Assembly: GCA_918797485.1 (NCBI GenBank)
Contig: CAKKNE010000002.1
Span: forward strand, 5,546,501 to 5,610,500
Length of the DNA stretch: 64,000 nt
Source: Pelagomonas calceolata
Lineage: Eukaryota > Sar > Pelagophyceae > Pelagomonadales > Pelagomonadaceae
Direction of reading: 5' to 3'
Shown: one piece after another, positions 44,595-54,736 of the stretch
Numbering within the stretch: position 1 is the first letter of the stretch
Layout of the letters: each line of letters starts with the position of its first letter
Position numbers and translations under genes: made by a program
Notes under the pieces: model-generated
What the model was told of the DNA's origin: nothing
What the model saw: only the letters and a program-made list of their open reading frames with translations
Databases searched by the model: none

Positions 44595-46352
44595 ATGGCG
44601 GACGCCACCTACGGCGCCTCCACACCAACAGAGACAGATGAGCGCACGACGCTGATCCAGAAGCGGCCGCGGAGGTTACGAAGGTCCGTCGCGGCCGCCA
44701 CGGCCGCGCTCGTCCTCTGCGGCACGGCTATCAAGGTGCGCCGCGGTGCAATAAGCGAGCTCGACGAGGTCGGCGAGCTGGGCGAGTATCCCACGACGAC
44801 CTGGGAGGCGGTGAATAACGATAGTGTAGAAAAGGTCTACGATCTGGAAGAACACGTCCTCGTGACCACAGAAGTGAACGAAGCCTACGTCTTCTACAAG
44901 GAGCTGCTGTTCGGGAGGCTCGGCAGAGCGACAGGGACCCTGGATCCGTCGCAAGGCGTCCGGGTCAAGTCGCATTCCTACGCGAATAGCGCCTGGAACT
45001 TGTTCCAGGTGCAGCTAGATGCGAAGCTCATCAAGGCCAATTCTATCGTTTGGTTCACGGTCGCCAACACGATGGACGCGCTCGTGGCCGGTGGGAGGAA
45101 GGCGGAATTGAATGCGATGGGCGTTCCCGACGAGGTGATCTACTGGGGCTGTAACTCGGGCGACGTCTGCGACGGCTCCGACGGTCAATTGCTCGTGCAG
45201 CGGTGCGTCTATACCTATGGTGACGATATCTTACTGCACAACACGTTGCTGAGGACTCTGTTGGCCTATGAACTGCCTCTGACCATCGTCTTGGCATCTG
45301 ATTTAGATTGCAAGACGCGACTCCCGGTTACCCACCACAAGATCGTCTACGCGGGCGACTCGTGCCAGGAGCTGGTGGAGGAGTACCGGTCGCGGGGCGG
45401 CGACGCCGCCTGGTTCCCGCAGGGCTACGAGGGCGTCGTCACCGACTCCGCCGTCGACGCGCTCGTGGAGAACGTCGAGGCGTCCCTCGAGGCCGAGAAG
45501 GACACGTTACTGAGCTATGCGGGCTCCGTCCTCTTCCGGAAGCCGAGCCGCGTGCGGTTGGGGGAGTGGGCCATTAGCGGAGGCATCGAGGAGATGGAGC
45601 AATTAGCGGCGAAGGCCTCGCTCAAATTAGACGTCGAGTCCTACGGCATGTACGGCATGGACCGGGTCCATCCGGAGGGGCCAGAAGTCACGTGGACGGC
45701 CGGTATCACTGATGAGGACTCGGATACCCTCCAGGGCCGGTCGTATTATGTCCTATCGCCGGCCGGCGACGTCTGGACGTCGGGCCGCATGATCGAGGCG
45801 CTCACCTTCGGCGCGATCCCCGTGGTTGACGAGACCTACAAGACGGATAATGGAGTCAGCGCCAAGGGCTGCAAGGACCCGGCATTGCGCTGGCGGCAGG
45901 TCGCCGCCGACACGTTTGTCTTTGTCGACGACTGGGCCAAGCTCCCCGAGACGCTGATACAGAACGACGCTCTAGATGTGGAGAAACGCGCCGCTCGGGT
46001 ATCACGGTTGCATGGCGTCCTCCGCCGAGTCGCCGACGACGCGCGCGAGGCGATTATCCGACCACCTTCGCACGAAAAGACGGTCTGTACGACCGTCGAC
46101 CTCTCCGACGACCAGCGCCAGCAGCTCGTCCAGCAGGCCTACGACTACTACACGCAGCCGGCGCTCGAGGGCGCACCGGCTGGCGGGATGCCCTGGTTCG
46201 ATGCGTTCGTGGACAACCCGGCGCTGCCGGGGAACGTGTGCGGGTCGAAGGACCTCGGGGCGTCGGAGGGCGCCTTGTGTTTCGACGAGGCGTGCGCATT
46301 GCCGACCGCCGCCTCCTTTTCGTGCAAGGCCGTCGACGAGCCCACTGTGTAA
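44595..46352 (+). CDS. Type II membrane exostosin-like glycosyltransferase
   Basis: 585 residues from MADATYGAST. A short cytosolic tail with ERTTLI (acidic dileucine-type sorting signal) and RRLRR is followed by a signal anchor (VAAATAALVLCGTAI) and a lumenal domain. The C-terminal part has YYVLSPAGDVWTSGRMIEALTFGAIPVV, the nucleotide-sugar-binding pattern of exostosin/GT47-like enzymes (E-A-L-x-x-G-x-I-P-V). Cys pairs near the C-terminus suggest disulfides. Likely Golgi; donor and acceptor sugars unknown. An upstream in-frame ATG at 44460 adds an Arg-rich leader judged non-coding. Confidence 0.72.
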   Translation: MADATYGASTPTETDERTTLIQKRPRRLRRSVAAATAALVLCGTAIKVRRGAISELDEVGELGEYPTTTWEAVNNDSVEKVYDLEEHVLVTTEVNEAYVFYKELLFGRLGRATGTLDPSQGVRVKSHSYANSAWNLFQVQLDAKLIKANSIVWFTVANTMDALVAGGRKAELNAMGVPDEVIYWGCNSGDVCDGSDGQLLVQRCVYTYGDDILLHNTLLRTLLAYELPLTIVLASDLDCKTRLPVTHHKIVYAGDSCQELVEEYRSRGGDAAWFPQGYEGVVTDSAVDALVENVEASLEAEKDTLLSYAGSVLFRKPSRVRLGEWAISGGIEEMEQLAAKASLKLDVESYGMYGMDRVHPEGPEVTWTAGITDEDSDTLQGRSYYVLSPAGDVWTSGRMIEALTFGAIPVVDETYKTDNGVSAKGCKDPALRWRQVAADTFVFVDDWAKLPETLIQNDALDVEKRAARVSRLHGVLRRVADDAREAIIRPPSHEKTVCTTVDLSDDQRQQLVQQAYDYYTQPALEGAPAGGMPWFDAFVDNPALPGNVCGSKDLGASEGALCFDEACALPTAASFSCKAVDEPTV

Positions 46353-46376
46353 TGTGTTGTCTATAACAAACAGGTA

Positions 46377-47690
46377 TTACGCCGGATAGTAGCCCCTCGA
46401 CAGCCGAGCACGTGACCGCCGCGGCCGCACGAAGGCGAGTCGAATCCGCCGCGCGAAGCCGACGAAGGACCGCACGATCGTGTCCGGCACCGCCGCGAGG
46501 GCAAAGGCCCACGACAGGAGCGTGAACGTCGCGAAGGCCGTCACAGGCGGTTGACTGGCCCGGGGATTCAATATCCAGGGCAGGCCCTCGCCGACGACGA
46601 AGGTCCGCCGCAGCGGGTGCTTGCGCGCGCCGTCGAGCATGCTCTTAAAGTTGACGCGCCACTCGCTCGTTTTCTGTTCCGTGTCCAGGACCACCGCGTT
46701 GCGCCGGGCGATGCGCTGCATCGCCGCGCGCGTCGCGTCCGACGACACGACGCTCACGACGACGGCGCCGTCGTCGTCCGGCGAGACCTTGGCGTCGACG
46801 ACGGCGAACGCCGCGCCCGACCTTGCGCTAGCATCAACAGCCACCGTGGACAGATACAACTTGCCGAGATCCTCGAGGATGGCGGCGGGGACGACCACGC
46901 CGCCCCGACGCATCTGGAAGGTCGGCCGTCCCGACAATTCCACCTCGGGGCTCCGCAGCGTCAGCGCGCCGTCCTCAGCTCTCAATAAAAATGAGGCCGA
47001 GAAGCCGACGTTGCTCTTCGTGGCACCGTCCAACCGCAGGCGGGGCGCCCCCGTCAGCCGGTCCTTGGTTATTGTGGTCTCAAAATCAATACCGGCGTCG
47101 GCCTCCTCGCCGACGACTTCTCTTAGTAACCGTGTCGCGATGCAATCGACGAGGTTGCGGAGCCAGATGCTTCCATCCACATCGGTACCTCGCAGCGTCA
47201 GCGTCGCGCGCACGGAGCCTCGGCGTCCACGAGTCAAAACACGTCTATGTAAGTTCGTCAGTTCCGCTTCCAAATTCCTTAGTCTCAACTTCGCGCCGCG
47301 CTCGTCCCGCTGGTAGCCGAGCCACTGCACGTCGTTCGCCTTGATGTTGATGACTTCCGCGCAGCTCTTCTTCACGCCAACCACATCGTCCTGCTCTTTG
47401 GCAGCTCCCGCGAAGCCGCAGCGTGCGGGCGCCGCCGACTCGATGGTGGGGTTTTCGTAGGCGAGGCGCCCGCGCGCGACCTGCTCGCGCAGCCAGCCGC
47501 GGGCGCAGAACTCCGTCACGCGGCTCCGCAGCGTCCTCCGCGTCGGGCGGCTCACGGGCCGCTCCCAAATGACCGGCAGCGCGGGCGCGTTTCCGAACTG
47601 CATTGCCGGATTGCCGAGGAAAGGTGCTTGGAGGGCGCCCGTGCTCGCGACGAGGGCCGCCAGGGCGCTGACGCGTCGTGGCGGAGCCAT
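46377..47690 (-). CDS. Plastid-targeted protein, possibly LmeA/DUF2993-like
   Basis: 437 residues from MAPPRRVSALAALVAS. The signal peptide plus TGALQAPFLGN junction is the bipartite plastid leader of stramenopiles, with an aromatic close to the cleavage site. The mature part has alternating beta-rich segments (EVINIKANDVQWLGYQ, RATLTLRGTDVDGSIWL, FETTITKD, APRLRLDGATKSNVGFSASFLL) with a helix around NLVDCIATRLL, reminiscent of DUF2993/LmeA lipid-binding proteins of cyanobacterial descent. A membrane helix (FATFTLLSWAFALAAVP) lies near the C-terminus, followed by a basic tail. Assignment is tentative. Confidence 0.65.
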   Translation of the reverse strand: MAPPRRVSALAALVASTGALQAPFLGNPAMQFGNAPALPVIWERPVSRPTRRTLRSRVTEFCARGWLREQVARGRLAYENPTIESAAPARCGFAGAAKEQDDVVGVKKSCAEVINIKANDVQWLGYQRDERGAKLRLRNLEAELTNLHRRVLTRGRRGSVRATLTLRGTDVDGSIWLRNLVDCIATRLLREVVGEEADAGIDFETTITKDRLTGAPRLRLDGATKSNVGFSASFLLRAEDGALTLRSPEVELSGRPTFQMRRGGVVVPAAILEDLGKLYLSTVAVDASARSGAAFAVVDAKVSPDDDGAVVVSVVSSDATRAAMQRIARRNAVVLDTEQKTSEWRVNFKSMLDGARKHPLRRTFVVGEGLPWILNPRASQPPVTAFATFTLLSWAFALAAVPDTIVRSFVGFARRIRLAFVRPRRSRARLSRGYYPA

Positions 47691-48118
47691 AGCAGCCGTG
47701 ATTTTTGAAAGTGCTCTCTTTTGATGCCTCTGCGCTCGCAGACGCTCGGTTTTTTTTGCGACCACGGTTCAGGCGTTCGAGAGGGCTGGATGCCAGTGCT
47801 TGATCCTCGGGACCTTGCGTTGGTCGCGCGTATAGCTACTCAAGTTGGGCAGTCGTAATCCAGTCAGAGGTGGGGGGGGCGCGCGGCGGCGGCTCTATAC
47901 TACGCGTCGTTCCGAAGTAGAGAGCGCTGGTGTCTGGCTGGGACGAGATCCAGCGCGAATTCCCAGCAAGTTTTCTTGCCTCGCGTCCGTGCGTCGCGCC
48001 GCCCCCTTGGAATGTCTCGCACGGCGACCCAGCGGCGGAGGGACTATAGACCCCAAGACGCCATCGACGCGGAACAGAGAGACGTCCCTTTAGGCCGCCC
48101 CCAGGGACCCACCTAGCT
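47691..48118. other. Intergenic region between two minus-strand genes
   Basis: 428 bp with a T-run (47753-47758) and a G-run (47871-47877). No palindrome copy and no gene. Confidence 0.5.
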
Positions 48119-49045
48119 CTAGGACCCGCGCGGCGTCGGCTTCCAGCCCTGGGCGTCGAGGTTCTTCTTCATGCGCGCGCAGCAGCGGTCCACGGCGACG
48201 TGGATCTCCGGGATCTCGAGGTCGGGCAGGGCGTTCACCAACTTCGAACAGTCGAGCTCGTTGTTCGAGCGCTTGGCCGCGAGGATCTTATCCTGCTCTT
48301 CTAAGGTAAAATTCGTCCAGGTGTAGTCCGGGTCGACGTGCTTCTTGTACAGCTCGAGGCACTCGTTGTGCGAGATGGCCCCCGGGTTGCAGAAGTTGTA
48401 GATGCCGCTGAGCTTGCGCTTGGAGAGAGCTAATGAGGCCGGGAGGAGGTCGTGCAAGACGGTCATGCTGTTCGGGATGTTCACGACCTTCTCATATTTG
48501 CTGATCTTCGTGATGAAGTTGCGCGGCGACAGGTCGTCCGAGATGGGCATGCGGACACGTAAGACCGTCAAGTGATCGAGGTAAGCCCGCAGCATCTCCT
48601 CGCAGAAGCCCTTGGTCAATGAGTAGTAGGATCCCGTGAAGTTGGCCCGGTCCTCCTCCGTGAAGGCCGTCGAGACGCCGCCGCCGAGCGGATGGGCGTC
48701 GTCGTATTCGAAGATGCACCCCGTGGCATAGAGCGTGCAGTGGAGCTGGCGCTGCCAGCACAAATCAGCTAAATTGAGACAGCCAATGATGTTCGTGCGG
48801 ATGACCGTCTGCTTGTTGAACTCGCACCAGTCGACGTTGGGCCGGCCGGTGACGCCGGCCGCGTTGAGGACTCTAGTCGGCTTGACGGCGTCGATCTCCG
48901 CGGCTACTGCTTCTCTGTTCTCCAATCTGGCGTCGCCGAGGACAACTTCGTCACCCGCGGCCTTGATGAGCTCAATCAACATGCCGCCGATCCAGCCGTT
49001 CTTGCCGTAGAGCAGGAACTTTTGCTTTTCTCCATTGGCCGCCAT
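48119..49045 (-). CDS. UDP-4-keto-6-deoxyglucose 3,5-epimerase/4-keto-reductase (UDP-rhamnose type)
   Basis: 308 residues from MAANGEKQKF. An extended SDR fold: GKNGWIGGMLIEL (nucleotide binding), NAAGVTGRPNVDWCE, YATGCIFEYDDAHP, YYSLTKG (Tyr/Lys catalytic pair) and RVRMPISDDLSPRNFITKI, NIPNSMTVL, GIYNFCNPGAISHNE. All match the NRS/ER and RHM C-terminal enzymes that finish UDP-L-rhamnose synthesis in the cytosol using NADPH. Length equals stand-alone NRS/ER. The 4,6-dehydratase partner is not in this window. Confidence 0.9.
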   Translation of the reverse strand: MAANGEKQKFLLYGKNGWIGGMLIELIKAAGDEVVLGDARLENREAVAAEIDAVKPTRVLNAAGVTGRPNVDWCEFNKQTVIRTNIIGCLNLADLCWQRQLHCTLYATGCIFEYDDAHPLGGGVSTAFTEEDRANFTGSYYSLTKGFCEEMLRAYLDHLTVLRVRMPISDDLSPRNFITKISKYEKVVNIPNSMTVLHDLLPASLALSKRKLSGIYNFCNPGAISHNECLELYKKHVDPDYTWTNFTLEEQDKILAAKRSNNELDCSKLVNALPDLEIPEIHVAVDRCCARMKKNLDAQGWKPTPRGS

Positions 49046-49389
49046 GGTGTGTTGCCTGCGCGGTGTGTTGTCGGTCTTTTTCAATTCTAAAAGCCGCAGC
49101 GACCGGCGTAACCGCTGGGAGATGTTTTTTGATAATTTTTGAGTTTGGGGCGTCGGACGTCGTCGGTGCAGCAGCGAGCGGCTCGGCAGCTTACACGACG
49201 CGTCTGGACGCTGCTACACACGTTGGTTTGTGCAATGGATGCTCTAGACGCAGCGGTGAGCCCCGATTTGGTGGTCGGCGTCGATGCTGCCGCCGTGGTC
49301 GGGTTTCGCGGAAACTGCGGACCGTGTGCAAGGACTAGAACGAGACACAACTTAGAGCGCGAAAGACGTGCCGAACGAGGTGGGGGGGG
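49046..49389. other. Intergenic region between two minus-strand genes
   Basis: 344 bp. A 9-base G-run (49380-49389, next to the protease stop). No gene or repeat recognised. Confidence 0.5.
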
Positions 49390-50253
49390 TTAGAGGAGGA
49401 GGGCCGCCAACGCGCACGCCGCCGCGGCCCGCGCGAGTCGCCGTCCGAGCGCTCCGTCGGACTCAGCCGCCGGCGCGGCCGTCGCCGAGTCCTCGGGCAG
49501 CCCGAGGGGTTCGTCGGGCGTTACCGGTGATGACTCTTGCGCCGTCGGCGGCGGCGTCGCTTCGTCGTCGTACCAGTACGAAAAGTCGTAAGAATAGCTC
49601 TCGCACGCCTCGGGAAGCTCGCTGATCGAGTCGACTGTAATCACGTAAGGCGTGATGTCGTCGTCGGGCGTTGGAAACATGCACTGGCACTCGTCCATGC
49701 AGTAGCAGTTTCGTCCGTTTCCGTTCTCCCAGAAGTCGACCGCGACGAGCCGTTCGCCGTACGCGGCGTGGCAATTTGCCCAGCAGTCCTGTGGGGTCGT
49801 GGCCCAGATCTCTTTCTGGAGGCGCGCGTAGCACCAGCCGACGCCCGTCCCCCAGTGCCGCGGCGTCGGCGGCCGCGTCGTCGGCTGCGGCGCCGAGTCA
49901 AGTGCTACCGGTCTGGGCGTCGGCGGCGCGGTGGGCCGCGCAGACGGTTGCGGCGCGGCCCGTTCCTGACCTTCGAAGCCGCCCGTGGTGGTGAGCATCC
50001 ACTCTCTCAAAGCCGTGGCGTCTGCATAGAGCCCGGGTACGGCGGCGCAACCATTCCCGCGGCTCACGACGCCGACCTGGGCCCATGCGTCGCCGTCGCG
50101 CACCAGGAGCGGGCCGCCGCTGTCCCCGTAGCACGCGTCCTCCGCCGGCGGGTCGCCCGCGCAGATGTCGAAGCCAGGCAAATACGCCATGGCGCATTCC
50201 TCGGGGTCACGCACGGCGACCTGCTGCAATTTTTCGATTTGCGTAACACGGTG
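49390..50253 (-). CDS. Trypsin-like serine protease, C-terminal part only, with WSC-like domain
   Basis: An open frame of 287 codons bounded upstream by a TAG and lacking a start Met. It begins inside an S1 protease ([15 protein letters not shown]) and has the GDSGGPLLV block with the catalytic Ser and the following [10 protein letters not shown], but nothing encoding the His and Asp parts is found upstream. After a Thr/Pro linker comes a Cys-rich module ([32 protein letters not shown]) resembling WSC or similar carbohydrate-binding folds, and a final hydrophobic segment ([20 protein letters not shown]), perhaps a GPI or membrane anchor. It is either 5'-truncated or has unseen upstream exons. 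Confidence 0.6.
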   Translation of the reverse strand, partial: HRVTQIEKLQQVAVRDPEECAMAYLPGFDICAGDPPAEDACYGDSGGPLLVRDGDAWAQVGVVSRGNGCAAVPGLYADATALREWMLTTTGGFEGQERAAPQPSARPTAPPTPRPVALDSAPQPTTRPPTPRHWGTGVGWCYARLQKEIWATTPQDCWANCHAAYGERLVAVDFWENGNGRNCYCMDECQCMFPTPDDDITPYVITVDSISELPEACESYSYDFSYWYDDEATPPPTAQESSPVTPDEPLGLPEDSATAAPAAESDGALGRRLARAAAACALAALLL

Positions 50254-50285
50254 CTACGGTTTCGCTTTTCCGAGGCGCGAGGGTG

Positions 50286-50309
50286 GGAGAACCCTGTAGG
50301 GTGTTCTCC
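50286..50309. repeat. 24-bp palindrome upstream of the truncated protease
   Basis: GGAGAAC-CCTGT facing AGGG-TGTTCTCC: arms GGAGAAC/GTTCTCC with inner CCCT/AGGG and a one-base offset. Role unknown. Confidence 0.6.
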
Positions 50310-50447
50310 GTCGCAATTTTATTGAACGGGCGTTGTGGTGGTGCACTTTTTTCAGTAACTAGACTCGGACTTCCTCGAAATGAAACCCGTTTTGCAACAG
50401 CCATAGAAAAACACAATTACGAGAGAGGGTACGACGCGAGGGCCGAC

Positions 50448-50798
50448 TCACTGCGAGGTGGTCGGCGGTCGCGTCATTTGCTGCCGCTCCTCGACGGGGA
50501 TCGGGCATTTCGCCGTGTCACCGGCCGCGCGCGACTTCTTCGGCCCGAACGATATGGAGTTCTCGAGCCAGACGTCGGACTCCTCCCACGCTCGCGGCCA
50601 CGGTTCGCTGTCCGGGAAGAACTTCCTTCGCCCCTCGATGACGGCCTTTCCCGCGAGCCAGAGCGGCGCGAGCGGCGCCAGGGGGCAGATCATCGTTGGC
50701 GCTGCGCTACCGCTGCGGTGGCGCGGCGCCGTCGGCAACGCGCCTCGGTGCGGGACGAGGGCGTGCGCGGTCGCTATCCACAGCAGGGTGAGCTTCAT
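50448..50798 (-). CDS. Small plastid-targeted protein, unknown
   Basis: 116 residues from MKLTLLWIATAHALVPHRGAL, a signal peptide with A-L-V-P at the predicted cleavage site plus a basic transit region. The mature part contains aromatic-rich blocks (FFPDSEPWPRAWEESDVW, SISFGPKKSR) and ends PPTTSQ. No family was recognised. It is single exon and divergent from the five-TM gene, whose promoter palindrome lies between them. Confidence 0.62.
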   Translation of the reverse strand: MKLTLLWIATAHALVPHRGALPTAPRHRSGSAAPTMICPLAPLAPLWLAGKAVIEGRRKFFPDSEPWPRAWEESDVWLENSISFGPKKSRAAGDTAKCPIPVEERQQMTRPPTTSQ

Positions 50799-51275
50799 GG
50801 CTTTTGTGTGGCGGGTCTTAGCTGTACTGACACGCGTCGTGGACGGCTGCACAGCACACTGATGGTCTGAGAGAGAGCTTAGAATTGTCCGGCAGCGTGT
50901 GATACGGGCTGGAGGATTGCTTTGGCTTTTTTGCACAAGCATGCCTGCTTGGCTAGTGTCTTACAGCCGCTAGCTCGCAAAACCAGAACGCGTCTCGGAC
51001 GTGTCCAAGGCCGTGAGCACGGCCCCGGACCCGTGCTGGAGCTTGGCCCAGTTGGGATCTCACAGCAAATGCTGGGCAGAGGCCGACTCATTCGCATTGG
51101 TGCCAGCAGGGCGAATAGCTGCTTGCGCATCGCTCTGTGACGTGTGCTGTTGCTGGCTGCTGCGCGCAGCACGGATTTTGCACGCACAAATTACATTTTG
51201 ACATTAAAAAGCTGCCACACTTTGTGCAGCACTGTGCTGCGGACGGAGAGGCCATCGCCGGACAGTCAATCCACC
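50799..51275. other. Divergent intergenic region with palindrome copy 10
   Basis: 477 bp. The in-frame extension of the five-TM ORF back to 51144 is not convincing as coding. No other gene. Confidence 0.55.
50952..50974 (+). repeat. Promoter palindrome copy 10
   Basis: GCTAGTGTCTTACA followed by GCCGCTAGC, an exact match to the consensus. It is 154 bp from the small plastid gene and 301 bp from the five-TM gene. Confidence 0.82.
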
Positions 51276-52843
51276 ATGCGTGTCTGGAAGGAACGCTTCG
51301 AGCTCCTCGACTCGACGATCGCCCCGACGCAGACGCCGATCGAATTAGTGGACCAGTACCACGACACGCCGCGCCTGCGCGAGTCGCGCTCGTTTGATGC
51401 TGATGAGCAGTACTGGTATATTTCCTTCGACGTCGTCATTTCCGTGCTCGTGTGCTGTGCAGCACTGCTGATCTTCTACGGGGTATACGTCTACACGCGG
51501 AAGCATTGCTGGCGGTGCCAGCGCGCCGTCGAGGGCTCGGAACAGCGGCAGTGCTGCCATACCGGTAAGGACGCGTCGCGGGCGCAACGCGTCGGATTGG
51601 TGGTGTGGCTCGTCATCGCTGTAGTAGTTTTCGCGGTGCTCACGGTCATAACGCAACAGAAGCTTGACAACACGCTCCACAATCTGCACGGCGGCGTGAA
51701 CGACCTCGGCGACGCCTTCGATGCCATCGACGCGCAGACGGCGTCGCTCGACGACATCGGCGCGCGGACCCTAGAAACGTCCCAGGAGATCTTCTGCGTC
51801 GATCTGTGTAGAAACCAAATCTCAGGCGCCTCACGCCATCGACGTGGCAACCTGACTCACTGGTTGATTTCCACACAGGCGTCGACGACTCCTTCGAAAA
51901 ACTCATCATGGACGCGGCCGAAGACTTCGCCGCCGCCGCGGCCGACGCCGCGGACATCGCCGCCGACGCGGCCGCGGACGCGAACAAGTTGGGCTCCCGA
52001 CTCAAGGGCCACGGCCGCTGGCTCGACCTCGCTTTACTGGTTTTGCTGGCGTTCGTGGTGCTCATCCTGCCGTGCGCTGCCTACGGAGGATTGACGAAGT
52101 CGCCGCGGCTCCTGGAACATTGGGCGGCGCGCTGGGCCTGCTTCGTCGTCGCGTGTTTGGCCGTCCTCTTGGCGTTCGAGTTTGGCGTCCTCGTGAAGGT
52201 GTCGGACTTTTGCGTGGCGCCCGACGCGAACTTCCGCGACCTCGTGGACCGGCGCATAGCCATATCTTCGGCCGACGCGGAGCTCGTCGATTACTACGTG
52301 AGCTGCGGCGGCGCGAATCCGCTGTTGGCGCCGCTGAACAATAGTCTCGCGGAGATCACGTTTCTGGATGACGCCGCGGCGCTGGCGCTCGCCACGGGAG
52401 CGTGTGCACCGGCACAGTCGCTCGAGGAGCTGCGCGTGCTCATGGTCGCGGCCGACGCGCAGCTCGATTCCGTGCAGACGGCCGCGGCCTGCGACGCCGT
52501 CACGCCGATCTATCAGGACTTAGTCCACGATACGCTGTGTCGCAAGTTCGTGCGGAGCCTGAACGCGATGGGCGTTTCCCACGCCGTCGTCGGCGTCGCC
52601 CTGTACGTCTTCCTCTACGCGGCCAACTACGTCTCGGAGACGATCCTGCTCGAAGCCGAACGGCGCGACATCAAGGCCCAGGTGGGGTCGAGGAACCTCG
52701 AGGACGATTTCAGGGCGTCGCGCGACGAAGAGCGAACGCGCGGCGAAGAAACCAAGGAGGACTTCTCCCGGCCGTCGCAGCACTACTTCTCAGGCTGGAG
52801 CGTCGGCGGGAGCGCGTGGACCGGGACCGACTCCGTAACGTAG
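51276..52843 (+). CDS. Tweety/prominin-like five-TM membrane protein, two exons
   Basis: Exons 51276-51795 and 51879-52843 give 494 residues. Start chosen at CCACCATGCG. Five hydrophobic helices are seen: VVISVLVCCAALLIFYGVYV, VGLVVWLVIAVVVFAVLTVI, LDLALLVLLAFVVLILPCAA, CFVVACLAVLLAFEFGVLV and VVGVALYVFLYAANYV. An extracellular loop between TM4 and TM5 has several Cys (DFCVAPDANF, YYVSCGGANPL), the pattern of Tweety homologues and prominins. Splicing turns EIFC-VDL into EIFCVDDSFEKLIMDAAEDF. The amphipathic, Ala/Asp-rich stretch (DAAEDFAAAAADAAD) before TM3 is typical of these proteins. Function (channel, membrane shaping) is inferred. Confidence 0.75.
51796..51878 (+). mobile_element. Introner intron with GC donor
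   Basis: 83 bp. Ends are TGTGTAGAAACCAA and, complemented, TGTGTGGAAATCAACC. Target copies read GCGTCGATC and GCGTCGACG. The only join that keeps frame is TTCT^GCGTCG ... CACAG^GCGTCG, a GC-AG intron that removes the element plus one target copy. Confidence 0.78.
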
Positions 52844-52901
52844 AGGTGGTGACTCTGTTTTTGTACGTGTACATGCGTAAGTGTAAGTCTAGAAATTCGT
52901 A

Positions 52902-53203
52902 GATCCGCCTCGATAGCGTTGATCATAGGCATCCATGGAAACCAACTGTTCACTCAAAACGGCCGAGAAACATACCCTCGCGCCTCGCGGAAGTTCCGCG
53001 GCGCAGCACTATCGCAGGAGGGCAGCACTATCCTTAGCAATAGAAGTAGTAGAACCTAGCGTATCGACATTCTAGCAAATCCAAAGATACGCCTCGATAG
53101 CGTCAAAAGGATGACCCAAATTCAGAACACATCCTAGTCGTTCGCCGAGACCAAATATTTCAGAGTAGCGGCCCGGGAACATACCCTCGCGCCTCCCGGA
53201 AGG
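52902..53203. repeat. Diverged direct repeat, about 180-210 bp unit
   Basis: CGCCTCGATAGCGT occurs at 52907 and 53090, and ACATACCCTCGCGCCTC at 52970 and 53179, in the same order. Intervening sequence has drifted in length and base. It may be the remains of a mobile or satellite unit. Confidence 0.6.
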
Positions 53204-53530
53204 CACCACCCGCGACATTCACGGATAAGGCTTACGGCTTGCCAAAGTACACCAACGATTGACGCCGCCCTCTACCGTCCAAATGTGACATTATATCAAC
53301 TCCAGCCCAGTTTTCATCCACACTCGACGGAACCGGAGCCGACGGCCCGCGCTCGGAGGGCGGGAAAATAATTATACTAGACAACTCTCGCGTTTATGTT
53401 CGTTTCCTTCCGTTTGTTAGTGGTAGAGTCCATCTAGCCCGAATCAGCGGCCACTGAGCTATTTTAGATATTCCATTAGAGCCTCGGGATTCGACGACTT
53501 CGGTACCTCGCGTTTATATATAAAATGGCT

Positions 53531-53910
53531 CGAAGCCTAAAGCTGCGAGTATCAGCGACGACACCACCCAGATGGACCATAACACCGTTGTTCTATTCAC
53601 AATCGACCGACTTGCCCGTTCTCCGCGGACGACGGTGCGTACGCGGGGCACTGAATTGGCCCCAGACCGGTGGTTTATATAATAAATTTGCGTTTCAGGC
53701 GCTTCGGTTACGGGAAGGGCCAGCTAACCGGCCTGACTGCCCACTACATTGCTCCGAGACCCCAAGATGCTCGGCGCGGGTCGTCGGTCTCGGGACCCCA
53801 AGATCTTGCTTTAAACGGGCGAGTTACTTGAACCTGCGACCATCAGCCCGTGTATCATCACCATGGACCATAACGCGATCATTTGTTTCATCATTGACCG
53901 ACTTGCGCGA
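53531..53910. repeat. Diverged direct repeat, about 290 bp apart
   Basis: ATGGACCATAAC with following sequence ending GACCGACTTGC occurs near 53572-53615 and again near 53862-53905. A shorter GACCCCAAGAT pair lies between (53758 and 53795). Confidence 0.55.
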
Positions 53911-54540
53911 GGTCCAGATGCAGATGTTCACGTCCCGAGCGTGGGCAGCCTAAAGTACCCTTCTCGCGGTGTAGATGTCATATACTTGTAATTGACTATC
54001 GGTGGGGTAGTATGGGGTCCGACGATACCGCTACGGCGACTACTGGGGGCCCTCGGGTAATTGGCGTTTTTGACGGGAACGGGCCGCCATCGGGCCCAAA
54101 TTACACACTTTTTTCGGGGGCAGATCGGCTCCCGGAGGCCTCTCGAGGTAGGTCTGGTAGTGGGTAGTCGCCTGTACCGCATACGCCGTCGATGCGGCAG
54201 TCTAATGCTCTCCGAGAGCCGTGAAAGCAAACCATGGCCAAAAGATGGCTAAACCGAGTGGTCTGCTGAGAGAAATCGGCCAAAAATGCTTGAAGTGGCG
54301 GCGTAAGCGGTGTAGCCGCTTGCACGTGTATAGTACCGACCCTAGGCGACCCCAGGGAGACCTGTTTAGCCGGGATCGACAGGATTCAACCGGCGCGGCC
54401 GCCATGCCATGGTGGGGCCGTCGGCCGCGAATTAAAAAAAATAATCTTTTTGCCCCCCAGTACGTGTCCCATTGATCTCTTTGGACCCTTAGCGAACGGA
54501 AAGACCCTCAAACAGCTGCATGTCGCGTTTGCTCTTGCAT

Positions 54541-54564
54541 GCTAGTGTCTTACATGCCGCTAGG
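54541..54564 (+). repeat. Promoter palindrome copy 11
   Basis: GCTAGTGTCTTACAT followed by GCCGCTAGG, 271 bp upstream of the small membrane protein. Confidence 0.75.
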
Positions 54565-54736
54565 CCCTGAAAACTCTCGGACTTGCCCAGCTCTCTGCGG
54601 GGTGTGCGCGTTAGGCGAAACGAGCGTATCGGAGCATCAGTGTACTCGCCTCTCGCGGTGGACTCGGGGCTCGTTGTCAACCGGTACCTGTGGGAGCTGC
54701 AAGACCAGTGTTTCTATAAACCAGCAAATCCAGCAG

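Noticed and set aside
53525-53953. 142-codon ORF with a TATA-like sequence just before it
   Set aside because: It spans a diverged direct repeat, has poor protein-like composition and no recognisable motif; treated as chance.
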